From Nymphaea colorata (lineage: Eukaryota; Streptophyta; Magnoliopsida; Nymphaeales; Nymphaeaceae), in the NCBI RefSeq assembly GCF_008831285.2, contig NC_045145.1, forward strand, positions 14,586,040 through 14,650,039: a stretch of 64,000 nt of DNA, given 5' to 3'. The notes below the pieces were generated by a model that made no database searches, was not told where the DNA came from, and worked only from the letters and a program-made list of their open reading frames with translations. The position numbers and the translations under genes are program-made. Below are positions 1 through 13,000 of this stretch, piece after piece; position 1 is the stretch's first letter; every line of letters starts with the position of its first letter.

Positions 1-26
1 TATATATATATATATATATATATATA
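1..26. repeat. (TA)n microsatellite
   Basis: The window opens with an uninterrupted run of TA dinucleotides. The array is cut by the window edge, so its full length is unknown. Confidence 0.95.
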
Positions 27-1700
27 GGTCCTACATACAAATTAAAGCACACGGAAATCTCATAATCTATTACGGACACAACTGTAAACCCTAACGATAA
101 AGAAAAAGAGAGGGGACTTCACCTCTCACCCAGGCAATGGGATAACCCTCTCTCTCTCACACTTAAGTACAGAAAGAGAGAACGGGACTGAAAGAAGTAA
201 AAAGTTTTTTTTTTTCCCTGAAATTTGACTTTAAGATGTGATAACATTATTGTTTTAACAGGAATACTGGGAAATTAATCATGTCTTTGCAACACCAGAA
301 GCCCGCGGCCCTAAGAATTTCAAAATCATGCATTAAAAGGGTCTACATCTTCATCAACTCTCATAAAATCACAGTGTTCATCATAAAAGATGGATGGACC
401 CAGAGTTGATTCCCAAAAGGACCACAAATTGTTATCATGGTTTAATTGCGCTATTTGTTTCTTAGAAAAAAGGTAGACATAAGGAAAAGACACATGTATG
501 GTCACTTTCTATAATATTCAAGACTATCGGAATCTGTTCAGTAGCAATTCCACAATTGAAGAATCCATTCAGCAATACCACATTAAGTACCCACTAAGCA
601 TTTCAAAATCAATCGCTTGACACGGTCTATAGTTTAAGGTCTCAATAAATCACATTTTTAATCATACAAGTATCGAACAAGAGCACCACATATTGCTAAC
701 GTGGTTGTCGACTTTTTTACTAAAGATACGAGCATGGTCATTTTCTATATATAACCGATTAGATTCAAGCTTATCCAAGTTTCTTAGCATATTCAATAAA
801 ATTTCATGCCGACTTATTTTTAGTGCTAAAAATCCAAAATGGGAGCAAGATTCTCAATAGAAATGTTCACAATAATTGCATGAGCTGGAAAAGAAAAAAA
901 GGAAAGGAAAAAATGTGACACATGGTAGCTAGGCATTGCATGCAGCTTTAATGGGGGGGGGACTTTGGCAATCTGAATATTTGGGCAACACCAATCCACA
1001 ATAACTCAACTGGTAAAACCTTTTAAATGTAAAAGGCGTTTGTGACAGTTGAAAAGCAAGCTTGTTCTTATCCAACAGAGGAGAGAGAGACGAATTGGGC
1101 ATTCAGTTCTTTGTACGATTGCTGCCTTGCAGTTCACAAATAAATTATTTAATATTTGTGGGTTTTGTGTGCTATAGGACTAGAAGGGCTCACCATTAAT
1201 GGAAGTACAGTCATTAAATAAGCTGGAAATACAGTGAAAACAATAAAGAAATCCACATTCTTTCTGTGATTTCTGCGGTTGATGCATCGTCGGTCCCCTT
1301 TAAAGAACTGTTGTTTTTGTACTTAAGGAAGATTTACACAAAGAAAAAAGAAAGATGGGGGCTGGGACCGACGCTGAGGAGTACTGTACTATTTACCACC
1401 GTCTTTTTGAATTGTTTCTATATGCAAAGGCTCTGCTCCTTGCCGCTCCATCATATCCAGACAACCTTCCTCTCTCTTTCACTGCCATTTTTCGATATTG
1501 CTTCCTCTATGTTTTTACTTGATTCTAAAGTCTCTTCTCCATCCTACACCAGTATCTCTCTCTCTCTCGCCCACAACCGAGCTTTTTCTGTCTTTCTTCT
1601 ATATATTCCTTCCCTCGTTCTCCTGCTGCAGCACCAGAACCAGACATCCCTCCACTTCTCTCTCTCTCTCTCATACAGACAATTTATGCGCAGAGAAACA
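27..1700. other. Upstream region of the lactonase gene
   Basis: AT-rich sequence with no coding signal I can support. It includes an eight-base G run near 954-961. From about 1550 to 1680 there are CT-rich tracts (repeated TCTC) just before the first exon, typical of a plant 5' UTR and core promoter. No clear TATA box was fixed. Confidence 0.5.
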
Positions 1701-4700
1701 ATGGGAGAGGTAAGGGTGTTCGAGAACACGGAAGAGCTCTCCACCAACCTCGCAGACCACGTGGCCCAACTCTCCGAGGCTGCCGTCAAGGAGAGGGGAG
1801 CCTTCTCTCTTGCTCTCTCTGGAGGGGACGTACCCAAGTTCTTGAGGTTCCTTTCTCTCTCTCTATCTCTTTTGTTAGCTTCCATCTTCTCTTTTCGCCA
1901 TCAAATGAGAAAACCCGGTCATTTTTACGTCTCCGACTTTCATTCTTTCTTCTCTGCTGTCTCCTCGAATTAAGCAGGAAGCTCTCAGGAGGGCCTTATC
2001 TCAGAACCGTAGACTGGTCCAAGTGGCACGTCTTCTGGGCCGACGAGAACCTCGTCCCCAAGAGGCACCCCAGCTCCAACTACAGGCAGGCCAAAGATGA
2101 TTTCCTCTCCAAGGTCATGCCATTCTTCCTTCCTCCTCTCCTAATTGCTTGAAACAATTTCCGCGAACGTCTCTTCAACAGCAGGCTACTGCTCTCGAGA
2201 TCATCTTTTTTGTCTTCTTTTTTCTTTTGTTTTAAAGATCGCTTCAGGTCTGAAAGTCGCTAACACAGCTCCACAACCAGACCAGGCCACGGGTTGGCTT
2301 GAGACGACCTTTCAGTTAAAAGGTAGCTAGGTCAGGAGTTCGACACCCGTCTGCTTATATTCTTTTGCCGTAGATTGGGTGGTGGATCTGCCAGACCCCA
2401 ACTTTAACGAAGATGTCCATCAAACTTGGCATTTAAAAGAGAGAAACGAAACTCACATAGATGCACCAGAAAATGAAGACACCTGAAAAATGTTTGTTCT
2501 TCCATCTACTCTCTCCAATTTTGATGTTCTTTTTCGAGAATGGGGAAATGAATATGCTGGTTTAACTTGTCGTATCGTTGCTTTTCTCAACATTGTTAAA
2601 AAACTCCAACCCTTTAAACCTGACAAGCCTTCTTCGATGCAGATGCCCAGAATGAGGCTAACTGATACTGCTTTCGCTAGCTAAAACCCTCCGCAATGTG
2701 TATGCTGGCTTCCTGATTCTGCGGTTTGTTGGTGCTTGTGCTTTCTCATTTCTTGCTCCTTCAAAGCTTCCTTCCCCAAATTTTTCTGCAGTTCAGATCA
2801 AGAAATCACGCCAGCAGCTATGTTTAATTTCTACAACTTTTTTTCCTTTTCCGACACTCACACCCACACACATGTTCAGACCTTTACACTACAAAATTGA
2901 TGAACTGATTCTTAGAATCTTATATATCATTTATTCTTTTGCAGTAAAACCTAATTAGGTATCTCTGATCAAGTTGTAAGCCCGACGAAAAAGCTAGAAA
3001 CTGGTCTATATAACTCCGCCTATATGAGAATACAATTAATGCTTTTCTTCTCTTTTTTTAAAAGAAAATTCTAATATGGTACACACATCGAAACGGTAGT
3101 GGGATGCTTATTCTCATGAATATCTTGGCTTCATTTCACGCTTGGGTTCATAAGAAACACTTGGATTCATCAAAAGAACAAGCTATCTTTTTTAGCGTCA
3201 GTACTACCACGGCATGTACCATTCTGCCACGCTTCAGTCGATTGAATGAGCAAAAGTTACCAGCGTATATGTTGGTACATACTTCGATTTGTGAGGATGT
3301 GATCTCAATCTAAACCAATAGATCAGGTTTAGCATGTTATATAAGCAACTTTCTTAAACACATCTTCTCAACTATGACTAACATTGGTAGTCAAATCCAT
3401 GAAAAGAAAGTGTACATTCATGATTCACACTGTGTATATCAAGATAAAAAATGTTCATGCTCTCTCTCTCTCCTTGAAAGAAAATTATCTGAAGAAACTA
3501 TTTAGTTTGATCTGTTGTTTGTATCCCGGCTCATCTTTAAGGAGTAACGTTCTAGTCTTCCAGACTTGACAAATTAGTTTTATCTGAAACATTTCTTTTT
3601 CATCAAGCTTTAGCGGCAAGTCCATTTTCTGTTTCTTTAAAAAAATGCACCTTTACATGGCAACTGTCTCATCAATGGCCTTCTTTTCCTAATCTAAAGA
3701 ACGAACTGTCACACCTCCATTCTTATTTTTGTTTAACAGCCGTGGCCCGTGCATCGTGAAGGATAAGATAGGCAGACCTTATCCATTTACGCCAAGGGTT
3801 AGAACTTGAGCTTTCAGACCCTAACCACCTTCAACCTGAAAGTGACTCCCCAACTACCTGGAAGGGAGCTGTTGTTGGTGATGGGGACAAGATTGTTAAA
3901 CCATACACGTCATGTTTCTTGTTCTTGTGATTCTGCAGCCCTTCTTAACTAGCGTAACATTAAACCACTCTCTACTGGACCTGCACCCTGCAAGTTGAAC
4001 TTACTGTTAGAACATTGAAGATCATGCTTTGTATGGAATCTTGTCGATAAATGATTTAGGATATAGCCATAAAATCTAATTCAAACTACCAATATTATCT
4101 CTCGAAAAGTTAAATTTTACTTCTGAAAACAGAATCTATGTAAAACAAGTGTTGACCACCATTATGAGAAGTGTGGGTAGAGGAAGATCGAGTGACACTT
4201 GAGGGGAAAGGGTCTTCTGGGCTTCACAGTCTGCGTGGGCAAGCAGTTGTTGATGCATCGCGCTTTTTGTTGCAGGTGCCGGTGCTTCCAGGGCACGTTT
4301 ATCCGGTGAACGTCGGGGTGCCCGGTGAGCGAGCGGCGGAGGAGTACGAGTTCGGGATCCGCCAGCACGTCAGGAATCGGACGGTGGACGTGTCGAGGCG
4401 CAGCGACTGCCCGAGGTTCGATCTCGTCCTCCTGGCTGTGGGACCCGACGGCCGCGTCGCCTCCCTGCTTCCGGGTCACTCCCTCCTCGAGGAAGCGGAG
4501 GGCGAGGACCAATGGGTCGCCCCCGTCGCCGGCTCGCCCGAGTGCGTCACTTTCACCCTCCCCGTCATCAACTCCTCGGCCAACGTCGCGCTCGTCGCCT
4601 CCTCTTCCGCCCTCCGCTTGCCTCACGCTTCCCCCGCCAAGCGCATCGCCCCATTCGAAGGGAAGCTCGTCTGGTTCCTAGATGCCGGTGCCTGCTCCTC

Positions 4701-4704
4701 GTGA
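1701..4704 (+). CDS. 6-phosphogluconolactonase-like protein (3 exons)
   Basis: Exons 1701-1846, 1978-2113 and 4276-4704 join in frame with GT-AG borders into 236 residues. The family hydrolyses 6-phosphogluconolactone to 6-phosphogluconate in the oxidative pentose phosphate pathway. Visible family motifs are ALSGG near residue 40, WSKWHVFWADE near 62-72, FDLVLLAVGPDG near 142-153 and GKLVWFLD near the C-terminus. No clear transit peptide precedes MGEVRVFE, so a cytosolic form is likely. Three conserved sites differ: the DER motif reads DEN (residue 73), the DGH motif reads DGR (residue 154), and the GEGKA segment is missing, shortening the C-terminal part by about 20 residues. Reading frame and splice sites are intact, so this may be an expressed protein with weak, altered or no lactonase activity. 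Exon 3 is much richer in GC than its surroundings. The first ATG with family similarity was chosen as the start. Confidence 0.88.
2283..2420 (+). repeat. Possible tRNA-derived SINE in lactonase intron 2
   Basis: Inside the 2.16-kb second intron, a stretch with a tRNA A-box-like segment (TGGCTTGAGACG, about 2292) is followed about 45 bases later by a B-box-like segment (GAGTTCGACACCC, about 2336). This spacing suits an RNA polymerase III promoter of a SINE. No target duplication or tail was found, so the call is weak. Confidence 0.22.
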
Positions 4705-7031
4705 ATCTAGGATTTATCCTCCCCGTCGATCGAAAGCCCGTTCTGCACCTCTCTCTGAATTCGCCGGTGATTTTGTGTATCCTGCGGGCTCCCCGGCCAC
4801 CAGCTGTTTCTCTCTTTCTCCCCCACTCAAATTCGCCGGAGTTTTTGTGCGACCCCTTGGGGGCTTCCGGCTCGAATTAGTGCTTTTGGTTTCCTTTGTT
4901 GGAAGAAATGGTAAACAGACTTGAAGGCTTCTGTAAATCACTTACAGTGCCACATGGATGATGGATCCTTTCAAATGGAGATCGCTTGTGGCTTCAGTTA
5001 CACGCTTATTTAGACGACACGACAAGGCGCCTTTTTCTAAGGGCGGATGGCTTTCCTTTGTGTTTGTGTGGTTTCGTTAGTCCCCTTGTGTGAGTCCAGG
5101 TTCCGAGTTGCATCAATCTACACAGTAGATCGATCGACCAATGACTGTGCCGCGTTTTGAGCTTGTGTGGGCAGTTGCAGACACGGTTCACATATTAGAC
5201 TCCCATGAAATTTGTTTATTTATATATAAATGTCCTTACATGTTGTGCCCTTCATTTATTTCGCGATTAATTTAAATCTAACATTTTTGAAAGGTTTAAA
5301 ATTTAGTTATTTTGTATAACTACCGTTGCACAAAAAATTTTGATCAAAACTTAAAGGACACCCGTGAGAATGGAACCAGAGCTACGTGTTTCTTCCTGTG
5401 CCACCAGCCTCACCAACTACGAAACGAAAAAAGAATTTAGAATATGAGGATATTGATGTACCGCCCCTATACATATATATATATACTGGAGACGCCGCCA
5501 ATGATGCCTTTTACTTTTACATATTTGTATAAATCACCAGGTGCCAACAACTTCGGTTTGAATGTTTCCAATTCATGAATAAGAACGTATTGCTTTCAAT
5601 ATGAACGACGGGAATTGGTGAAGAATTTATTTCGAAAATCAGGCTGAAAGGTTGTCGTCCATATTTTTTATCCACCGAACGTGATTACATGCCAAGATCC
5701 AAAAGTTAAAATTTTATTTTTCCGAAGCTTTCTTTGGTTGGGGTGGACCTCATTTATTAGATTACGTTGGAAAGGAGAATTGGATAAGCACTGCCAGAAA
5801 AGCACAGCGCAGCACCAGACCACACTTTTTATACACCCAAACAAATTACAATCTGTGTGGCGTCTGCACTGCAGCTCATGTTAGAGATTTTAAAATAAAT
5901 GGCCGTGCCGTTTAGAGAGAGAGAGAGAGAGAGATAAAAAGTGAGATGGAGAACAAGAACGGGTCCACATAGAGGGCCTCTAATAGAGGCACTTTAAATT
6001 TGAAAATGACACTCCTCAATACCATCAGATATATTTGAGAATGATTATAAAAATGACTTGGCCTTGCCAGAATCAGGTGAACTCATCAGCTCGAGTATTA
6101 AGCTCAACAGCTTTTGACCAACTGAAACTGCCAGACATCTACTAAAGCGAAACTTGCCAAGAATGACACAGACAAGCCCCAAGAGAGAAGTCACGGATTG
6201 CAAGGCCAACATGGAAATTTCTTTTTCCCAATATTCAGGAGAAAATCCCATTCCAAATTCCAGAGACATTTGGTAGCCAGTGTAAAGGGATGGATCACGG
6301 ATCGATACATATACACCTTTCCTGTGGATCAAAATGCTTCTTGGTGAGTTCAAAACAAACGCTTCTTCCAGAGTTTAAAACTTTACCGTCAGAGCAGCAG
6401 GCATTTCTCTAAAAGGCAGATCCATTCGAGCCTGAGTAGAGTAAATTAGATCCAGTTAGGTTTTGAGCCAATTTATGTGTGAAAAGTTATATTTTTGGTC
6501 GACCATTTACCTCCGCTAGAGCATAACTGCATGCAGACAGAGCAGGGACGGAGGACGGGAGCGAGGGTTCAGAATCAATGGTCAGAGACAGCAACGCACT
6601 CGGGGAATGATCAAACCAAGTGACAAGACGGGTCTGTTCGCTTTCTAAACGATCCTTCGATGGGACCTCCTATGGTCGGATGAAAATCTGATCGACACTG
6701 AGATCAGGAGATTAAGAGAGGGAAGGAGCCAGGCAGAGCCAATCCAGTCTAGCGTCCCATTTGACTCCGAGTCGAGCAGCTTCTTCCACGTGTGGGCAAA
6801 GGGGAATTGGTCAATCATATGTATGTATTTGTGAAGACATGAACAAAATTGATTCCATTAATTTGGATCCGAGTCAATAATACACTTTCAAACCCTGACC
6901 AGTCAAAATTAATAGAAAAGATGTGATTTTTGACAGCTGGCCAAGATAAATCCTCACAGTAGAGTCACTCGGGATTCCTCTATCAAAGTGTTCCCGTCAT
7001 TTTTTTTTTCTTTTTAAATCTAAGGACCTAC
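4705..7031. other. Intergenic region between convergent genes
   Basis: This holds the 3' ends of the lactonase (from the left) and of LepA (from the right). The first 230 bases are CT-rich and contain an imperfect direct repeat beginning AATTCGCCGG at about 4757 and 4831, probably lactonase 3' UTR. A (GA)n tract lies near 5917-5934. An open stretch on the minus strand at 6045-6353 has no recognisable domain. Nothing else is supported. Confidence 0.5.
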
Positions 7032-10000
7032 CTATACCACCTCCTTTTCCAGTTTCAATACTGCCATGAAAGCCTCCTGAGGAACCTCAACTTTGCCAAT
7101 AGCTTTCATTCTTTTCTTTCCTTCAGCCTGATTAAACAAGAAAATAAAATTAAGACAGTTTAATTCACATACAAACATGATCATGCCCCTACGTCGCAAA
7201 TATGGCAAATGCCCATAAAATCTTAAAAACCCTCTCCAAAGCTTAATCAAAATGGCAATCTGAAGATCATGTTGGAGATCATGTCACAGACTTCGCATAG
7301 TTTGGTGTTTTTTCCAACTTTTGTAAAGCATCTGATACCATAAATTTTGGCATGAAGTATTGCATCTATCTGACAAATTTCAGGTGAAGACACTTGAGAA
7401 TTTTAAAAAACGTTTTTATACCTTAAGATGCTTCTAAGGACAGAAGTATCGTTGCTCATAGGGGAAAAGCTATTGGAAAACTTGGAAAGGGAACAAACAT
7501 TTGGAAAATGGGTACAAGGTAGGGGTTTTCAAAAAACCAAATACTCTGAAATCAGAAGTGCTTTTATGATGTCAAAATTCCACCTAATATTCAAGATGAA
7601 GAATGCTACCGTATTGACATTCTTCACAAGGAAATGGTGCAACGCAGTAATATTCTCTGTGCAACAGCTACATGCTCTGCTACAGAGAATGTTTGAATTT
7701 GAACACAACTTAAAGCAGTCAAATGCTTGAATTCCTTGCTATAGATACCAAATATTTTTTCACCATACCTGCTTTTTCAGCAACTTCTTTTTCCTTGAGA
7801 TATCACCACCTGCAAGAAATTTTAATCGCATATAATGATATAAACAAAATGAAAATCTCAAAACGGAAAATTACTAATTCGTAATAAAATAAAAAAAGTT
7901 ACTTCTACCTTGGTTCAAGGCCAAATAAAGTTCTAATATGCATAGATTCGAAAAGAATATGTACACAAGACAATGAAAACTTAAGCCTCACCATAGCACT
8001 TGGATAAAACATCCTTTCTGATAGCAGAAAGAGACTCACTAGCAATCACTTTGGAACCTATACAAGCCTGCCAAAAGCCATAACATTAGCTTTCCGCAAT
8101 AAATACTCCATGATAATGAAAGACAGGAAACAAGGATCATTAATCAAATAAAGCTTTCCCTTGTGTTAAACTAAACCATCTATACTCCAAGTTTGAGGTA
8201 GTCGAAGGAACTCCTTGTCAGAGCATGCTAGAGACTCAAAGAAGAGAGATCCGGCCTTCCAAAGTAGTTCATGCCAGTGGTTAACATGAACCATAAACGC
8301 TTCTGGAATTGCAACAGCCTTGGTGTTCCTTCAGCAGTCAAATAACACTTACACAGTACTTTGCTCAAACAACCAATTACAACCACATGTGGCATCCAGA
8401 TACAGCTATTACTTCATTTCTTTTATCAGATATATCCAATATGACGTAGAGCTTTCAAGAATAGGACATGGACAGCCATACAAAAGTTAGGCCACACGTA
8501 GCCATTCTCATGTGGATCCATTCTTCTAACCTGTCCTTCTCTCCTTTCACGTGGTGTTTGAATGTTAGTTTTCACATATTATACCACATAAGGTTCCACA
8601 GTAGGCCCCGTGTCTTCAGAGGACATTGGCTGAATACTTATTTTCATGTGTTATGCTTATCTCATTCTCTCTTTCATTTTATTCTTAGAAATGTACAGAT
8701 TATTTGTGCAGTTTGACTATAATTGCCTGCTCCAATGAAGTCACCTCAGGAACTCTAGTCCACTAACTTTTCTGATTTAGTGGGTAACCATTTGCTCATG
8801 CCTTTTTTTGGCAGAACATGAAAATGCTTTCAACCACAAACCATAGATCATATATCATGTCTGTAGAAAACTACAGCAGACCCCAATGCGCTGCCCATGG
8901 GTACATGTGACTTCTGTCCATAATCTCCCCATTACATTTTCTAAATAAACAGTATAAAATCCCCACCAGCTTTGCCAAAGATCACTATAACAACCACATA
9001 TAGTTAAGTTAATACATCATAAATCAGCTTATCACCAGTAAATTATGAATGCAAAGGAGATAGATTCATATCTTACCTGGATTGGAACTTTAAACATTTG
9101 ACGAGGTATAAGCTCCTTCAATTTTTGAGTCAACGCTCTCCCCACAGCATAAGCCTGCAAATTGAGCAGAAGAAAACATGACCTATCTAAACAAGTAGGA
9201 AAGTTTAGCATTTTAGGTACAAAACAATAATTTATCTTGCCAAAAATGGTGCTTCACAAGAAAATTTTAAAACTGATGTTTTCTTTTGAAATCTTTTAGG
9301 GAAAATAGTTCAGACCCTTCAGAGAGCATTATAGAACAAACATGAAGATAATCTCCACAGGTGCAGGGATGAGTCTGGCTTGAGCAAACAACTTTTTCCT
9401 ATTACTTCATATTCTAATTCATTTCATTTTCTTCTTTCTTTTGCCCTTGTCTTCTTGTCCACTTCTTTGCCTCATTTCAGCAGTTGTATTAAAATGAAGA
9501 ATATCTACTACTGACAATAGAACCCAACACTGAAAATAAACTTTTCTTGTTTCTCTTATTTACCATCTCTATAACGCTCTAAAAATGCACACTTTGCACT
9601 TGCTAAAATATTTATTCTAGTATAAATAAATTTTCAACAAGTCAATTTAAAATTTTCTCTGGAGTTCTCAGAACAATTAATGAATCAAGTCCTAAGCTTA
9701 ACAACAAATAATAGTAATACTCCTGAAGCTTCTTTGACAATGCTTTCTTGGATTTTGAATTCACCCTTTAGGACCAACTCTTGCTTAAATAGCTGAGGTT
9801 TCTTTGGCACCTGAAGGGAATGAGTTTTTCCAACATTTTTAGAGCTTAAAGTAGCATGGTTTTCAAGACATGTGTAGACTAAGTTTTGAGGTGCTTAATA
9901 GCCACTGGATTTATTCTTGTTTTTAGCATTCAAAAGTAAAATTAGTCACTATTCGCTATCCTTGATCACATCCTACCTTATAGTAAAAACTCACACCTGC

Positions 10001-13000
10001 TTGAACATGTATTAAAATTCTAGACCATCGATATTTTTACCACACAAAAACATGTTCGTCCTTTGTATTCAGGCAAGCTAATGCAGGAGCAGAACATAAA
10101 AAAAAATATTCGACTTTAGTTTGGCTTTTATTTATTGTTTTATTTTATTTGGATCTTGTTTTAGTATTTTAGGGTTTGATTTATTGTTATTTTGTTTCGG
10201 ATCCAGATCAAGGATCCGTTTTAGGCTATATAAAGGTGTTTAGAGTCTCACTTGTAGTTAGGTTTTGGAATCAATGAAACCCTAACCTTCCTTGAGCTTC
10301 CCTTCTTTCAGTTATTTATTTCTATTCCTTTGCATGTTCCCTTTGATTTCCATAGTTCAATTTAGGTATTGACTGTGGATCAGAAGAGCAGTCCTCTTCC
10401 CCACTGCTTCACAAGCTAAATGTTAGTCCATTCTCCATACAAGAGAAATAAAGGGTAAATAACATTGCTTATTTAAGTCAAAGCTTAGATCACCTTGTCC
10501 TTATGAACAATAGTTGCCAATGGGTCTACTGGGTCGGCATTGATTCGAATCTCAAGCTTTATGAGTTCACTTTCTCTATACCTGTCCATATCCCAACGAA
10601 CACAAGAATGATAAGGACCAAAAAGGTGAATAATGATGGAATATTTATCAATGATTCACAGGGAAACTTAGCATTAAACTTTAAACAATAAACAGTAACT
10701 TCCAACACAAATAAAAAGGAATGCTATCTGCTTCAAAAAGCCAGTAATTTGTTAGTCATCCCTTCCCAACTACCTCAACTTTCCAAAGAGAACACAAGCT
10801 ATCTGTAGAGAAAAGACCAAAAATCTGGTTGGAAGCCAATTCATGAATGGAATTCCTATCTGATCATACTGCCAAAACCTGAAGAAGGATAAACTTGGGC
10901 AGCATGTGGGATACAGTAGTAAGGTGGAATACTTAAATGCCTCAGTAGGAAAATGCTAACAGTTAATGTTGATGATAATTTTAGCTTTCTTTTCTTGTGT
11001 AGAATGGTCATCTTGTAAGTACCTCGTGAATCTTAAAAAAGAAACTGACCAGACTCTATGCTTGAAAAAAAATGCAACCACAAATTAGATCACCATGCTT
11101 TGTGGCTCATTTTAAAAGCTCCCAATCAACTTACTGTATCATGCACAGCCAATTCAGGAGAACAGTAAAGAAACATCATACTACATAGACCTCAACATCA
11201 CATTACATAGACACACAAGAGGTTACTGTTCTATTCATATTGGAATCTACATCTAAGTTTACATCAAAGCAAACCTTTATCAAATTTAAATGTTTAAACA
11301 TGACCATACCATTGCAAAATAAATGCATAATTGATAACACTAATAGGTATTTACCCCACAAAACTGTATTCCATACTCGCATAACCTTTGGTTCTAGACT
11401 TTAGTTGATCAAAGAAATCACCCACCATCTACATAAGCCCAAAAAGACGACGCACAGTTAGAACTCCCAATAAGCAGATTAACTTGAATACCAACAGTTA
11501 CACATGTACCTCTGCCAAAGGCAATTCATAGGTGATTGAAGCTCTGGCTTCTGTAATATACTTCATTTCTTTAAATTCCCCTCTCCTATCTTGTGCAAGC
11601 TCCATAAGAGGACCAATATATTCTTTTGGAGTGAGCATTTCTATCTGCAAATACCAATTAAGAACCACGTGGATATAAACTACCAGTTTTATTAAAGTTT
11701 TCAAAAGGCAGCTTTGAAAGACAATAAACTGCAAATCTTAGATCTTATGTCATGGAGTTCTGAGTGCAACCTTGACAAATGGCTCTTCTATAGATCTCCT
11801 CAGTCCAGGCTCAGGAAGGGTAGATGGATTGGAACATTGAACCTACCTCCAGGTAATCAAATGGTGAATAAAAAGAATTGAAGAAAATTCCAGATGATAA
11901 TCAAGAACTTCATTACAATGAGAGACCAAACTAAATAATAAACATTTAACAATTCTGTCTATACATGAAATACCGACTACAGAGTGGTTGATATAATGAA
12001 AACCCTTCTGCCTGTCTGCATGACAATACAAATTCAAACTCAGAAGGAACATAACTTGTGCTCATTTTAATCAGGATGCAAGAGATATAGATGAACATTC
12101 AAATTGCATCTTTGTAGTTTTTGCATTTTTTCCAGTAAGAATTATTGTTTCTGGTACATAACAGGATTATAACCATAATTACTTCTATAAGACTTCTAAC
12201 AACATTTTCTTATAATCAGAATTTCAGATCGTAGGTTTTAGCCTGCATGAAGCCCATCAGTGTCCAGACCATTGTCACAAACATCATTCTCGGGAAAATA
12301 TCAGCAAGGTTTTTCTCAGGTATTTTTTGGTGATTTTTTTCTCGAAAAAGTTTCAGGAAAACTCTCCACAAATTTTTAAAAAATAAAAAGTCCTATAAAA
12401 AAATGAAAAACTAATAAAGAAGTGAAGAAAGCAAAAAAATTAATAGAAAAAGCGAGAAATTCATTTTTTCCAAGGTTTTCAAGATCTCACGATATCTGTG
12501 ACAATGGTCCAGATTTGGAGACATAAGATATCCAGCTAGCACACATCGGCCGAGATTGTTCATAAAATTTCATACTCCCGAAGTACCTGAGTTTATTTTA
12601 AGATCTAAAGTTTTGACTTAAAAGCAAAAAACAGTGTGTACTTCATTCCAAGTGGATGATGTTTGATCTCCACAATTCTCATAAGAAGGGTATGGACCTT
12701 CCCTATGGTAAGTCCAGTTGAACCGTGTCCAGATCCAGGATAAGCAACTTGAATTCAGGTTTGTTTTGGGACCACCCAAGCCCAGAGCAGGTTCAGTCAT
12801 TAATACCCCTATATAAGAAAAAGGTCTCATGGATGGACCATTATCATGCCTTTGAGTTCATACTGATTTTTGTTCAGTTTTTTGCACAATATCATCAGCC
12901 AATCTAAATACTTCCAACAAACTAACACGATCAGACTAAAAATTTTCTTTTTTGCACTGACCAAGAGAATTTATCTTGTTATCCAGTTCCAATTCTAATT

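Noticed and set aside
1266-1973. 235-codon open frame
   Set aside because: It contains lactonase exon 1 by read-through of CT-rich leader and intron 1; the family similarity starts at 1701 and stops at the donor at 1847.
4162-4626. Minus-strand 154-codon frame opposite lactonase exon 3
   Set aside because: Shadow of a GC-rich coding exon; the product is low complexity and matches nothing.
6045-6353. Minus-strand 102-codon frame
   Set aside because: No domain, no family-like motif and no splice context; it could be an unknown exon, but nothing supports it.
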